Source: Auxenochlorella pyrenoidosa
Taxonomy: Eukaryota; Chlorophyta; Trebouxiophyceae; Chlorellales; Chlorellaceae
DNA: 54,785 nucleotides
Direction of reading: 5' to 3'
Assembly: GCA_001430745.1 (NCBI GenBank)
Contig: KQ482063.1
Span: forward strand, 1,348,889-1,403,673
Below, in pieces: positions 33,311-44,563 of this stretch. The notes beneath the pieces were generated by a model. It did no database searches. It saw nothing but the letters and a program-made list of their open reading frames with translations, and was not told where the DNA came from. Numbering within the stretch: the first letter of the stretch is position 1; each line of letters begins with the position of its first letter. A program made the translations under genes and the position numbers.

Positions 33311-36116
33311 TCAGGAAGCCGCGGGCCCGTCCTCCCCCTTGTGGTGCTTGCTGTGGTGGCTGGGCACTCCAGCAACCAAGCCGCAGTCGATGACAAGAGT
33401 GTGGCCCTGCGGCATGGGCGAGGCTGCATGCGGCAGTTGGGTAGCGCGCCAGCTGCCACGCAAGGCAAGCATCACGCATGCAGGCAGGGCGCAGCATGCA
33501 TGCTCAGTAGGACGCCTCTCATCGAGGACAGGTAGGCATGCTTCTCCAAACATGCGCTGACGGCTGCTGCGAGGGCGCCCACGTTCACGCAGCGCGCCAT
33601 GTCAGATGCCAGATACTGCGCCCAGGGGGATCGATAACGCAGACATAGAAGGCGCACTGCAGGCAGCATGCAGGCAAGGCCAGGGAAGGCACGGCTGCCC
33701 ATGCACACCAGCACGCAGGCAAGCAGCTCAGGTAGTGGCTCAGCTTTTCCTCCCTGCAGTGCCTTTCGTTGGCCCTTGCACAACCACGCTTTGCCCCCCG
33801 GCCTGCCCTCACCAGCATGCCCTGTGCAATGTCCTCCGGCAGGATTGCCACCCCGGGAAGGGGCGATGTCTTGGCCAGGTACGCCTGTGTGTCTGCTTTG
33901 CATGCAAAGCGGGAAGGACCAGTAAGCGCTGAGTGGGGCGCAGCGGATGCAGCGTTGTGGCATGCCTTCAATCCAGGCCAAGTGGCTTGGGAACGGCATC
34001 TGACTTCAAGTCAGATTTTCAGCCGGGGCTTACCCTCAAGGGACATGCCCAGCACCTGCGCCACCATCCGAGTGGCTGTGTACCTGTGCCGGCAAGGCAA
34101 AGTGGCCAGGGTGTGGAGTCGAGGGCACCGTGCAAGGCCTACCGCAGCAGAGCAGAGCACAGCCTGCTGAGCTGAAGTGTGCAGCTGGTCCACTTGAAAC
34201 CCTGTCCTGTCAACCTTAATGTCGCCCTGGCAGACCCGCAGCCAGAAGAGGGCCTGCCCTACCCCTGCGCTCGCGCTGCCCTTACCCGGGGGCGACAGCG
34301 TTGACCCTGATGCCGGCGTCGCGCAGCTCACAGGCCCCCAGCTTGGTCAGCATGACCACACCCGCCTTGGATGCACCGTAGCCTGGGGGAGGGCGGGTGG
34401 GAGCCGGGGGCTGCACCATGATTTGACGCGAGTTGCACCAAGGTCAGACGGAAGGTTCGGTCCCTGGTGGGGATTGTACAGGTCGGGTTCAAAGCTCACT
34501 CGCCTGTGCGCCCTGCCTAAGAAGCGGCTTGTTCGCTGCGGGCGCCTCACCTGCCGTGATAAGCGCCGGTTCCCCCGAGGTGGAACAGTTGGCCATGAAG
34601 GAGGCAACAGAGGCGACCTGCACAGGGCGAACAAGCTCAGTAGCTGTGATGGGCTCATGCAGCAACACTGAGACGAGTAGCGCGGGCAGCGGCGCGACAT
34701 GGCGACTGCAGGCGAAAGCAGGCGCCTGTGCCGCACAGGCCAGGTGGTCTCACGTTGATGATGCAGCCGCCGCGGCCAGCAGCCTTCATGGCCCGCCCGG
34801 CGTACTTGATGCACAGGGCCGTGCCGCGCAGGTTGGTCTGGACGCAGGGCCGGTGCAGAGAAACGCAGCAGTGGGAGCTGCGCAGGCTCAGATTGACTGA
34901 ACAGCAGGCCATCCCTGGGTCCACAGTGCACCCAAGGTGCAGGGCGACAGCAAGTGGCTGCTGGTGCTGCAGGTGCAGCGCTCGCCGCTGGGAAGCCACC
35001 CCCTGGCGCACCCACCTGCACCTCCTGGTCAAACTGCCCCTCAAAGTCCATCAGCTCCATGCGGGCCTCCGGGGACAGCGTCTTGCCGACGATGCCTGCA
35101 GCACAGCGGGGGGCCGGGCGGGGCCGGGTCGGCCCTGCTGCCCTACCTGGTGATGCAACGAGGCGCAACACCGCTCGCTCGGTTGGCCATCCCGTCCTCT
35201 TGCAAGCACCGCGACCTGGCGGTGCGACACTACAGAGAGGCCCACCGGCATTTGACACCATGATGCCCAGGGGCTGAGCGAAGGCCTCCTCTGCAGCGGC
35301 CACCAGCGCCTCCACATCGCGCTCCTCGCGCACGTCGCAGCGCCGCGTGGCGGCCACCTCTGGGCCGCCCAGCTGTGCAGCCAGCTCGCCCAGCCGCTCC
35401 TCATGCAGGTCTGCACAGGTGGTGGGGGATGCGGCTTGGATCATGCTGAATGCGACGGGAGCCGGTGCCCTGGGAGAAGGGTGTTGCTCAAGCCGGCCTG
35501 CGCATGCAGGCCACCAGCGCCTGTGAAGTACGTAGTATATGAAGTATACAAGGCCGATGTGGTGAGGAGCTGGGAGGCCAACACCTGCAACCACCAGGTT
35601 GAGGGGGCTCTGCTGCTGGCCGCATGGGCCAACAGCACGAGGCAGCCCCTCTGCTGCAGGGCTCGCAGCTGGGCCCTTGCTTGCCTCCTAGCATCACGCG
35701 AGCGCCCTCCTGCAGTGCAGGCAGGAGGCAGCAGGAGGCGCAAGGCAACAGCCGGGCATTGACTCAGTTGACGTAGTCCAGTTGACAACTGCCGCTGCCC
35801 CCCAATCTAGAGTATAGCCCGAAGCCCCGGCTGGCTCCCACCTTGATGAAGAGGCGAGCAGCGGCCTCGCCAATGCCTGCAGGGTCCAAAGGCAGCGACA
35901 AGGGCGTGAGCGGGCGGTGAGCGGGATGCGAGCAGGCGCTGGACCCTTCCGACGAGCACAGCAGCTGCCTTGGATGCCCGCTCTTATGCAGGGTCCATGG
36001 CGTGTCGTATGTGTATAGATCAATGGAATCATTCGACATGGCACGACCCTGGCAGCACTGTGCAGAGGCTCACCGCTGGCAGCGCCCGTGATTACTGCCA
36101 CCTTGCCACTCAGCAT
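33311..36116 (-). CDS. Classical short-chain dehydrogenase/reductase
   Basis: NAD(P)(H)-dependent oxidoreductase; substrate unknown, closest in pattern to 3-oxoacyl-ACP reductase-like SDRs. Twelve exons: 36116-36074, 35876-35842, 35709-35685, 35410-35246, 35095-35016, 34837-34754, 34617-34551, 34382-34286, 34083-34034, 33892-33813, 33615-33583, 33406-33311; 284 residues, phases consistent. Seen in order: cofactor loop KVAVITGAASG|IGEAAA; EGARVMLGD; the D-V motif CDVREERD; SNAG; NLRG and GRGGCIIN; catalytic Ser in the VASVAS region; the Tyr-Lys pair YGASK; RVNAVAPG; and the C-terminal LASDMARCVN|GHTLVIDCG, where most members have NGQ-x-x-x-DGG. The last 20 residues are a His/Lys-rich extension. 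Exon 3 is 25 bp and the intron after it has a GC donor. The frame is open upstream to an ATG at 36164, so 16 more residues are possible. Confidence 0.88.
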
Positions 36117-36842
36117 TCTGCCCAGCGAGAGAGAAACCTTGCAAAAATGGACAACGTATGACAAGGACGTCGAAAAAGCCCTTTTTCAGCAGGGCGCAGC
36201 AGCGTGCTGAGCGCACCTTCAGGAAGCAGTCACCAAGAAGCTTTCAGCATTGCTGCTGGCATTCAGTGCGGGCCAAGCCAACGCCCAGGCCCAGCTGTGG
36301 CGTTCCGCTGCACCGCACGCCTATGCCTGCCTGGCAGGGGCTGCAAAGGGCCCATGGATTGCATGGCATCATCCAACACAATGCGCTTCGCAGCCACTGC
36401 TAAACTCACGAACCAGTGGGTGCACGAGTGAGGCCTCGCCAGCGCACAGGGACAGTCCTAGAAGCCAGCAGCAGCCTGCAGCCTGCCTTAGCTGCCTGCT
36501 TTTGAAGCTGGCACTTCATTGTAAGAAACTGCATTTTGCGTCAAGGAGTGCTGCAAGGCTGGCTGGGAAGATGGCCCAACGAACCACAAGTAAGGTGCGC
36601 CGCGGCGCGTTGGCCACCCCCGACTGCGCACGCTGCCACATGCCACTGTTCTTCCATACTTCTGCTTGGCCGTTCTGTTCGCAGGCAGATCTTATTTCCA
36701 CGCTGATCCCCCTGCTTGCAAGGCCGTAGCAACAAGTCAAAGAGCACGATCGTCGAAGAGCTTGTTGTTCCTCTGCAGCGCGCGCGGCGCGCATCTGAAA
36801 AACTCGGGGTGTTGGCCGCGCGGCGGCCCACCCGCCGGCAAG
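36117..36842. promoter_or_regulatory. Divergent upstream region SDR / AP-2 sigma
   Basis: Holds the SDR promoter and the 5' UTR of the AP-2 sigma gene. Open frames here (36250-36729 +) lack recognisable motifs. Confidence 0.5.
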
Positions 36843-38239
36843 AGTGAGCTGCCCAGCCGCTGCCTCACGCTCCGCCCCGTGCTGCTCGCGCCAGGTCGCC
36901 TGCCCATTGCTGTCAACGTATCGATATTTGATCGACTTCAACGGCGGCCTGCGCTGGGCTTTCAACAGCTTTTGCCACGGCCGCTGCTGTCGCTGCCGCT
37001 GCCGCCGCCGCCTCGCCGCCCGTGTGCAGGCCTTGTTCCGACGCCATAACACCCGCCCCTCCCCCTGCGCAGTGATCCGGTTCTTCCTGCTCCAGAACAG
37101 GGCCGGCAAGACGCGGCTGGCCAAGTACTACATGCCGCTCAGCGACGACGACAAGAAGCGCACAGAGGATGAGGTGTACCGCCTGATCGCCAACCGAGAT
37201 GCCAAGTTCACAAACTTCCTGGAGGTGCGGCGGGGGTATAGTGGGCTGGAGCGGCGGCGGCCATGTTGGAGGCGATGCAGGGCGAGCAAAGGGCGGCCGA
37301 CAGGAGCCGCCGTGAAGGCGAGGCGCAGCGGGGACGCCAGCCTGCCAGCATGGGCGACGTACGACTCCCAGCGCCGCATGCAGCCGTTCCATCACCACCC
37401 GCCTTGCCGCTGCGGGCCCCGACCTGCGCGCCTGCAGTACAAGACATTCAAGGTGGTGTACCGCCGCTACGCCGGCCTGTACTTCATCTTCTGCGTGGAC
37501 GTCACTGACAACGAGCTGCTCTACCTGGAGACCATCCACCTGTTTGTGGAGGTGGGCCCCGCCCGAGCCGCGCCCCGCATGCCTGCAGCAGGCCTGCGTT
37601 GCTGATGTTGAGCTGGATACCTGGTCGCTTTGCTGCCTGCCACTGGGCTTGATGTCACATGGACCCCCGCCCCCGGGCCCCCCCCCCCCCCTCCTCCTCC
37701 TCCCGGCCCCCCCCTACCCAAGCAGATCCTGGACCACTACTTTGGCAACGTGTGCGAGCTGGACCTGGTGTTTGGCTTCCACAAGGTCCGGGGGGCATTG
37801 GGGCACGGCCCTGCCGCCGGTGGCCGGCGGCTGCAGCTGCGCCCGGCGTACTCCTGCGCATGCATGCTCTGTTCTGACACTCGTGTGCTCCCGCCCTCCG
37901 CAGGTGTACTGCATCCTGGACGAGTTCATCATCGGCGGGGAGATCCAGGAGACTAGCAAGAAGGTGGGTGCTGGGGCAGCAGGCGCAGCGTGGCAATCAC
38001 ATTGCACTTGCGTTGTGAAACTGTCATCTTGCGAGGTGGAGTGCTCGTGGTGACATTTGAGCTGATGGGTACAGCGGCGCGCTGCACACATCGCTGACAT
38101 GGTCTGTGGCAGCGCTGCTGCTGGGCCCCCTTGCCCGGGCTGCACAGCAGCAACCCCAAATTGTAGCAATCCTGGTGGCTTTTCATCCCTGTAGGTCATT
38201 CTGGAACGGCTCAAAGAGCTCGACCAGCTGGAAACATGA
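36843..38239 (+). CDS. AP2S1: AP-2 complex subunit sigma (clathrin adaptor small chain)
   Basis: Small chain of the AP-2 clathrin adaptor, which selects cargo at the plasma membrane. Coding exons 37073-37224, 37438-37551, 37726-37785, 37904-37963, 38195-38239; 143 residues, against 142 for the human protein as I recall it. Strong matches along the whole length: IRFFLLQNRAGKTRLAKYY, NRDAKFTNFLE|YKTFKVVYRRYAG, DVTDNELLYLETIHLFVE, ILDHYFGNVCELDLVFGFHK, VYCILDEFIIGGEIQETSKK. The ELDLVF-type sequence and the absence of a longer tail favour sigma-2 over sigma-1 or sigma-3. The first coding exon starts TG ATC CGG right after an acceptor, so the initiator ATG must be completed by an A at the end of a 5' exon. 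The best candidate is 36843, where A is followed by the donor GTGAGC; an A before GTAAGG near 36592 is an alternative. Confidence 0.92.
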
Positions 38240-38745
38240 GCAGCAGAATGCAGCTCATGGCAGCTGATGCAGCTCCCGAGCTGGGGCAGGGCTGCCCTGC
38301 CGTGCTGCCAGCTGCTGCCCCGGCTGTTGACTTGTGCTCTGCTTCTCCTGGCACCTCGGACCTTTCACTGCCTACTTCGTCTTACGAACATTCTTGGCCC
38401 CTTGTCGACATCACCACCATCGACTTGCTTCCTACCCACCACTGCCGTGCTCGCACCTGGCTACCCTGCCTGTGCCACCTCCGCTCGCACCAACCCTCTT
38501 ATTCCAGGGCGCACTCTTGCAAAATCGAAGCTCCTGCTTGTGTGAGCGGTGTTCGGACAGACAGACAGAAGGGTGGCATGCAGTGGGATGCCAGTGGCTG
38601 TGGCAGCGGGGGAGGCAGGCGGCAGGACACAGCAGGGACGTGGCAGCTACGACAGGGCTGATTCAGCTGCTTTCACCGATCTGTACAGGTCTGCGTGGTG
38701 GCGATATTTTCAGGGAGCGCCTTGGGCGCGGGCGCTGTGCACATC
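38240..38745. other. Intergenic: AP-2 sigma 3' UTR and PPT1 promoter
   Basis: Tandem genes on the plus strand. The stretch is T/C-rich in its first half and shows no further exon. Confidence 0.55.
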
Positions 38746-41639
38746 ATGGGCCGTGCAGCCTTTTTCCTTGTCCTTGCCCTTGCCCTTGCGGGCGCCGCCC
38801 AGGCGGTCCGAATGCCGGGAACGCTCTCGACAGTGCCCCGGCTGCAGCGCGGAGACGGGGCTCTGACTGCCGACGCTCGGCTGCCGCCGGCCGACTTGCA
38901 AGGGCGCACCGGCAGCGGGGACCAGAGCTGGCTGCCCATCGTAATGTGGCATGGTGAGCAGCCGCTGAAGCTCTCCATGCACAGACAGAGCATGGTTGAA
39001 CTGCGCCCTGCAAGCCGCCAGGTCTCATGCCCCACAAGCAATGACGATACCATTGTCGACGTACCCCTCTCCCTTCTCAGGCATGGGCGGCTCGTGCTGC
39101 GACCCTGACTCCATGGGCGCTGTCCAGGCTTTCATTGAAGCAGCCCTGCCGGGGGTGTTTGTGCACAGCATCGCCACAGGGCGCAGCGAGGTGGCTGATA
39201 TCATGAGCAGCTACTTTGGCAATTTGAACGAGCAGGTGAGGGGCTACACTCCCTTTCCGCCAGGGGCAAGCAAGGAGTGGGCTGAGGCTGGGACACGAGG
39301 TGGGCGGCAACGGGCCACTTCTGCAGCTTCCTGACCGGGCAGCCTCCAAAGGAGGTGGGCCTGACACGTTCGTGCGCCGGCTGCGCTGGATGCGCCCTTG
39401 CGGCTTGCACTTGCCTCGCATGCCACCAGTTGATTCCACGGCACCACCGCCCCCGCAGGTCGACCGCGTGTGTGACGAGCTGCTGGGCATGGAGGAGCTC
39501 AAGGACGGCTACGTGGCTGTCGGCTTCAGCCAGGCACGCAGGGCGCGTGCGTCAGGGGCCGCGTGATGTGGCGGGCCGGCCGTGGGTCAGCCGGGAGGTT
39601 CCACCCAGGCCACAGGCTGCAGGCCAGCAGGGCAGGCGCTCCCAGCCCTTGGTCTCAACAGCCCTGCGGTGGCCCTCCCGCCCCACCCACCTCTCCCCTG
39701 CCCTGTGTAGGGCGGCCAGTTCCTGCGCGCCGTGCTGCAGCGCTGCCAACACCTGGGCCCNNNNNNNNNNNNNNNNNNNNNNNNNNNNNNNNNNNNNNNN
39801 NNNNNNNNNNNNNNNNNNNNNNNNNNNNNNNNNNNNNNNNNNNNNNNNNNNNNNNNNNNNNNNNNNNNNNNNNNNNNNNNNNNNNNNNNNNNNNNNNNNN
39901 NNNNNNNNNNNNNNNNNNNNNNNNNNNNNNNNNNNNNNNNNNNNNNNNNNNNNNNNNNNNNNNNNNNNNNNNNNNNNNNNNNNNNNNNNNNNNNNNNNNN
40001 NNNNNNNNNNNNNNNNNNNNNNNNNNNNNNNNNNNNNNNNNNNNNNNNNNNNNNNNNNNNNNNNNNNNNNNNNNNNNNNNNNNNNNNNNNNNNNNNNNNN
40101 NNNNNNNNNNNNNNNNNNNNNNNNNNNNNNNNNNNNNNNNNNNNNNNNNNNNNNNNNNNNNNNNNNNNNNNNNNNNNNNNNNNNNNNNNNNNNNNNNNNN
40201 NNNNNNNNNNNNNNNNNNNNNNNNNNNNNNNNNNNNNNNNNNNNNNNNNNNNNNNNNNNNNNNNNNNNNNNNNNNNNNNNNNNNNNNNNNNNNNNNNNNN
40301 NNNNNNNNNNNNNNNNNNNNNNNNNNNNNNNNNNNNNNNNNNNNNNNNNNNNNNNNNNNNNNNNNNNNNNNNNNNNNNNNNNNNNNNNNNNNNNNNNNNN
40401 NNNNNNNNNNNNNNNNNNNNNNNNNNNNNNNNNNNNNNNNNNNNNNNNNNNNNNNNNNNNNNNNNNNNNNNNNNNNNNNNNTTAACCAAGGTGGCACGTC
40501 CCCTTGACATGCGCGGCTGCCTGCCGGCAGCATGCCAGCCCCTAGCCTCTGAACAAGCAACCCCATGAGGCGACCTGAGACACTTCTGCCGCGGCCCCCG
40601 TCTGCTGCCTTTTTGACAGGGCGTGATGTCGGTCCCCGGCTGCCCGGAGCCTGTGGCAGGCGCGGGGGGCCCCCTGTACTGCCGGTTGATGCAGGGCCTG
40701 ATCGGGCGCGGCGCGTACGCCCCCTGGGTGCAATCGCACGTGGTGCAGGCCCAGTACGTAAAGGTAGCTAGAGCGGGCAGGGAGGAGGGAGGGGCACACC
40801 CATTGCCAGGGAGCCTGCAGGGGTGTCTGCTGGTCGGGTAGGTGGCTGCAGGTTTGTGTTCAGGGGCTGCCGCTGCCATCCGCAACCCGCCTGGCGGCCC
40901 TGACGCTTGAAGGGCCTGCTGCCGTGCCTCTGCCCTCCTTCTACCCCGCCCAGGACCCCTTCCACCTGGACCTGTACCACACTCGCTCCATCTTCCTGGC
41001 CGACGTCAACGGCGAGGTGCCGGGGCGGCCGGCGCCGGCGCGGTACCGCCAGAACCTGGCCTCCCTGCAGCGCCTCGTGCTCTTCCAGTTTGACGACGAC
41101 GACATGGGTGCGCCTCGGCCGCCGCTGGCTGCCGCTGGCCCTTTGCTGGGCGGGAGTGGCATGCGCGCTGTGGGGTGGGGCCTAGTTGAGCAGGCGTTGG
41201 CGCCTGGGGTGGCGCGGCACAGCCCGCCTAGCTGGGGGTTCTGCCCGGAGGGCCAGCCGACTCGGTTGACGTGGCGGCAGCGTGGCGGGTGGACCGCCTG
41301 CGCGTGGCCCCAGTGCAGCCTGCGTGCGGAGGTCGCATTGTGTGGCCACCCGGTAACCCCACGCCTCCTGCCTGCCCCTGCTGTGCCGCAGTGGTGCCCA
41401 AGGAGTCTGCCCACTTTGGCTTCTTCAACGGCAGCGCGCTGCTGGGCATGCGCGACACGCAGCTGTACCGGCAGGACTGGATCGGCCTGCGGGCACTGGA
41501 CGAGGCGGGCCGCCTCACGCTGGTGCACGCGCCGGGCAGACACATGCGCTTCACGCTCGACTGGTTTGAGGAGCAAGTGGTGCGTCCCTGGCTGGCTGTG
41601 CCCGCCGAGGATGCCTGGACGGCGGCAGGCGCGCGCTAG
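38746..41639 (+). CDS. PPT1: Palmitoyl-protein thioesterase (PPT1-like, lysosomal/vacuolar)
   Basis: Removes palmitate from S-acylated proteins in an acidic compartment. Exons 38746-38953, 39081-39235, 39459-39533, 39711 into the gap, then 40620-40763, 40954-41107 and 41392-41639. The N-terminus is a signal peptide (Leu/Ala-rich to about residue 22). Motifs: LPIVMWHG|MGGSCCDP (oxyanion-hole HG), the nucleophile elbow VGFSQ|GGQFLRAV, VPGCPEP, WVQSHVVQAQYVK|DPFHLD, HTRSIFLADVNGE, VLFQFDDDDMVVPKES and APGRHMRFTLDWFEE. The DDDD stretch aligns with the catalytic Asp of human PPT1 (in its NDS), and the His of GRH with its catalytic His, by alignment from memory. So all three catalytic positions are present. 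The middle of the protein is lost in the assembly gap. The intron inside the nucleophile elbow has a GC donor. Confidence 0.92.
39761..40481. other. Assembly gap (721 N)
   Basis: Unresolved bases within the PPT1 gene, starting inside exon 4, 50 bp after its acceptor. Frames spanning the N are artefacts. Confidence 0.99.
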
Positions 41640-42155
41640 GCACTCAACCAGGGACAGTGCAACTGTAGTTACGCACATTGTACTTTTCTACTGTATTTAC
41701 AGCGTCGCAAATCATTGCTCAGAGGCTGGCACCCCTGTCACCAAGGCAGGTCGCAAGTTGACCAAGTCAAGAGGATTGGGCACGTGGTGGGGGTAGGGGG
41801 CTTGCAGCAATAGGAGCGCAGCTCAGTGGAAGCACAGACGCTGGTCCAATCATAGGTAGTCAATGTCAAACATGCAGAATGCGAGAGCATGTGCCTTCGC
41901 AAGCGGTGTTTGACATGTGCTCAGGCGCACATTGGTTGGAGTGGTTTCGAAAAGAGAGCTCGAGGGAGAGGACACGTATCGCGGCCCCACTCTTGATTGG
42001 CATGTTTAGGGCTGGGCATGGCGGAGTGCAAGATGCATGGCGCGACGCCAGGTGGCATGCCATTTGCGCTGCGCAGCAGGCGCAGCAAAAGGTGATGCGC
42101 CAGCAGCGTCTGGTGCCAGCAGCGGCAGCCCAGGGGGTGCCGGTGCTCAGGCGCT
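41640..42155. other. Convergent intergenic region
   Basis: Between the stops of PPT1 (+) and the small secreted protein gene (-). Lower GC; no coding or RNA feature recognised. Confidence 0.55.
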
Positions 42156-43937
42156 TCAGGCCTTGTACACGACGACCTTAACGTGCGGGTGCCTGCCGGG
42201 AGGGTGGGGCACACGGGGGTGAGGTCAGCGAGCCAGTCAGGGCGGCAAGGCACTGAGCACTGCACAGCAGCCCGGCAAGGCACTGAGCGCTGCACAGCAG
42301 CCCTCCCACGAGTGGCCACCGTGGCCTGCCACACAGTGCCAGGTGACCTGCCACACAATGCACCACCCCGGGTGCCCTGTGCCCTCGAGCTATGATGCGG
42401 CCTCAAGAAGCGGCGGACACTCACTTGCGCACGTTCCAGGACTCGACTTCCACGGTGCCAACATAGTCGCCGTGGTGGCCGCAGTGCCACAGAGCCTTGT
42501 AGGCGAAGCCGTAGGAGCCAAAGTACTGGCGGCCAGGGCGGCCGGGCAGAATGGAGTTCTGCGGAGGGGAGATGAGGGAACAGGCTGTGTGGCTGGTCAA
42601 ACGTGCATGCACCCAGTGCTGGACTGCCAGGCCTGAGCGGGCTAGCCAGCTCGGACAAGCACACAAGCTTTAAGCCCATACAAGCAAGCAAGGAAGCTCG
42701 TGCGCGGCTTGCGCTGCTGAACAAGCATGCATGCGCCCGCCCGTCCCCTGCCGGATTTTGACATGTGGGGCGCGCTCACGTAGCAGCCCTCCAGCTTCTT
42801 GGTGTGGGGCACGATCTCGCAGGAGTGGGGCAGCTGCAGGGCAGACGGGTGGGCTCTGGGCAAGGATCAGCAGGGGAGGGTTAGAAGCAGCGCTGACCCC
42901 TCGCCCCTGAATTTCTGGCAGGTCCTGACCCTGTGCTCAAGCCGCGAGCTTGAGCCGCGCGCCTGCCTGGGCGATGGGCCCCGCTCCCACCCAACCGCCC
43001 ACCGCCACCACCGCCACCCCACCCTGCATGCGATGCCTCACCTCGCCACGCTTCATCAGGTCCTTGGTCACCAGGGGCAGGAGCAGGGAGTAGGCCTCGT
43101 TGGCGTACTGCATGGGGGCGGGGGTGTGGGCAGCAAGGGGAGGGGTTGGCTGCAAGGGGTCGCGGCGATGCCGCAGGATGGAAAGGGTCTAGGCTGTAGC
43201 GCTGTCGTTCATCACTGCTCTCTGCAGCAGTGCCCACCTTGTCGTAGGTCCAGTACCTCACGTTCTCCAGGGTGTACTGCTCAGAGGACGGGAAGGGAAA
43301 CGCAGGGAAGGAAGGCGGGGGTTCAGGCGGGGCATCGACGGGCGCACCCTCGCCGGTCCCACGTTGTGACATAGCAGAGGGCAGATGCAGGCGCATGGTG
43401 TTGTTCCAGCCAAGGGAGGGCCACGGAAGCCTGTGTTCTCTACCTGTTCACGATGCCGCGCATGCATGCAGCATTGCGCAGCGCTGGTTTTGCGCCCACG
43501 CAGCTGTCGTGCACCTGCAGGACCTACCCAGACAGCCCCCCCTGTCTTCATCCCTGCCCCTCACCTTGCTGTTGCGGATTCTGTGGGGCGATCAGGCAGG
43601 GGTGGGGTGGGGGTGGGCAGCACGTCGCCGGGTGAGGCAGCATGGCATGGCAGAGGGGCTGGGCCGAGGCAGAGCTGACAGGAACGCCCAATCTGACAAG
43701 ATTACCGGCTCACAGCCCCGTGAGGAGCATTAAACTTTGTGTTCGCAACGACTGTGGCTATTCGGGGATCACTTGGTGCATCGCACAGACGAACGCAAGG
43801 GCCTTTCCGGAAGAGTCACATTGCATCAATAGCTTTTCTCACCCGTAATTCAGCCACCATCCTTTGCCACAAACCTTGGCCTCGCTCACGCTGACGAGGG
43901 CCAGAAGGCCCAGGAGGAGCAGGGCGAGAGACCTCAT
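42156..43937 (-). CDS. Small secreted protein of unknown family
   Basis: Seven exons: 43937-43843, 43580-43565, 43276-43238, 43107-43042, 42833-42780, 42558-42425, 42192-42156; 146 residues, phases consistent. Residues 1-20 are a clear signal peptide (MRSLALLLLGLLALVSVSEA) followed by KVCGKGWWLNYG. The mature protein has four Cys (VCGK, HSCEIV, EGCY, WHCGHH), which could form two disulfides. It is rich in aromatic residues (YTLENVRYWTYDK, QYFGSYGFAYKALWHCG, VESWNVRK) and ends in an alternating beta-strand-like VKVVVYKA. I do not recognise the family. Exon 2 is only 16 bp; the phase (2 in, 0 out) requires it, which supports the model. Codon use is strongly G/C at position three, as in neighbouring genes, so it looks like a well-expressed native gene. 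Confidence 0.75.
42244..42303 (+). repeat. 30-bp tandem repeat, two copies
   Basis: Two head-to-tail 30-bp units beginning GGCAAGGCACTGAGC, differing by one base, inside the last intron of the small secreted protein gene. Confidence 0.9.
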
Positions 43938-44509
43938 CCTGACGGCTTTGGATGGTCCGAAGCAATAGAAACAGGCGATGGGAAGCAACAGGGCGATGCG
44001 AGAGGACTCCTCTTTTATCGGCGGGCCATGCCACGTCGGCTGAAGAGCGAACAAGCTCTTTCCGGCACTCTCAGGCACCCGTGCAGCACCAAATTGCACC
44101 TATTTATGTGCAGGCCATGAAATTGTGGTCAAAACGGCAGCCGCTTTGTGACCCAATCGTGCATGGGCCAACTGCAGCTGGCAGTGTCTGCCCAGAATCG
44201 GTCGGCAGGAACACGTCAGGGCTTGCTAAAACCAAACGAACCGCGCTTCTCAACTGGATTTAAAGTGCCTCAAATACAATAGGATGTTTAAAAACGTTGT
44301 TCCAACATTGCATGCTCTGCTGCCCCTTTGTTCCGGCAGCACACAGGTTGTTCACACCCATCTCCCTTGAGTGGCGGCACGTGGGCCACACAAGGCCCTG
44401 GCAATGTCCGTAATCACTTCCTGTTCCTCAATTGAATCAATTTGAGTACAGATAGACTGTTTCAGACAGCGTGCATCCAGACAGCGGACAGGGTGTTGGT
44501 TCCCCTTCA
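43938..44509. other. Intergenic: promoter of secreted protein gene and GT90 3' UTR
   Basis: Both neighbours are on the minus strand. A-T-richer stretches around 44270-44340 lie outside any coding frame. No RNA gene or named element recognised. Confidence 0.5.
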
Positions 44510-44531
44510 CTATCCCCCTGCATCTTGCTGC

Positions 44532-44563
<32 letters not shown>

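Noticed and set aside
39355..40885. Long open frames on both strands spanning 39355-40885
   Set aside because: They cross the 721-N gap inside PPT1 and are artefacts.
42244..42303. Tandem repeat as a CRISPR-like array
   Set aside because: Only two directly adjacent 30-bp copies without spacers, inside an intron of a eukaryotic gene.
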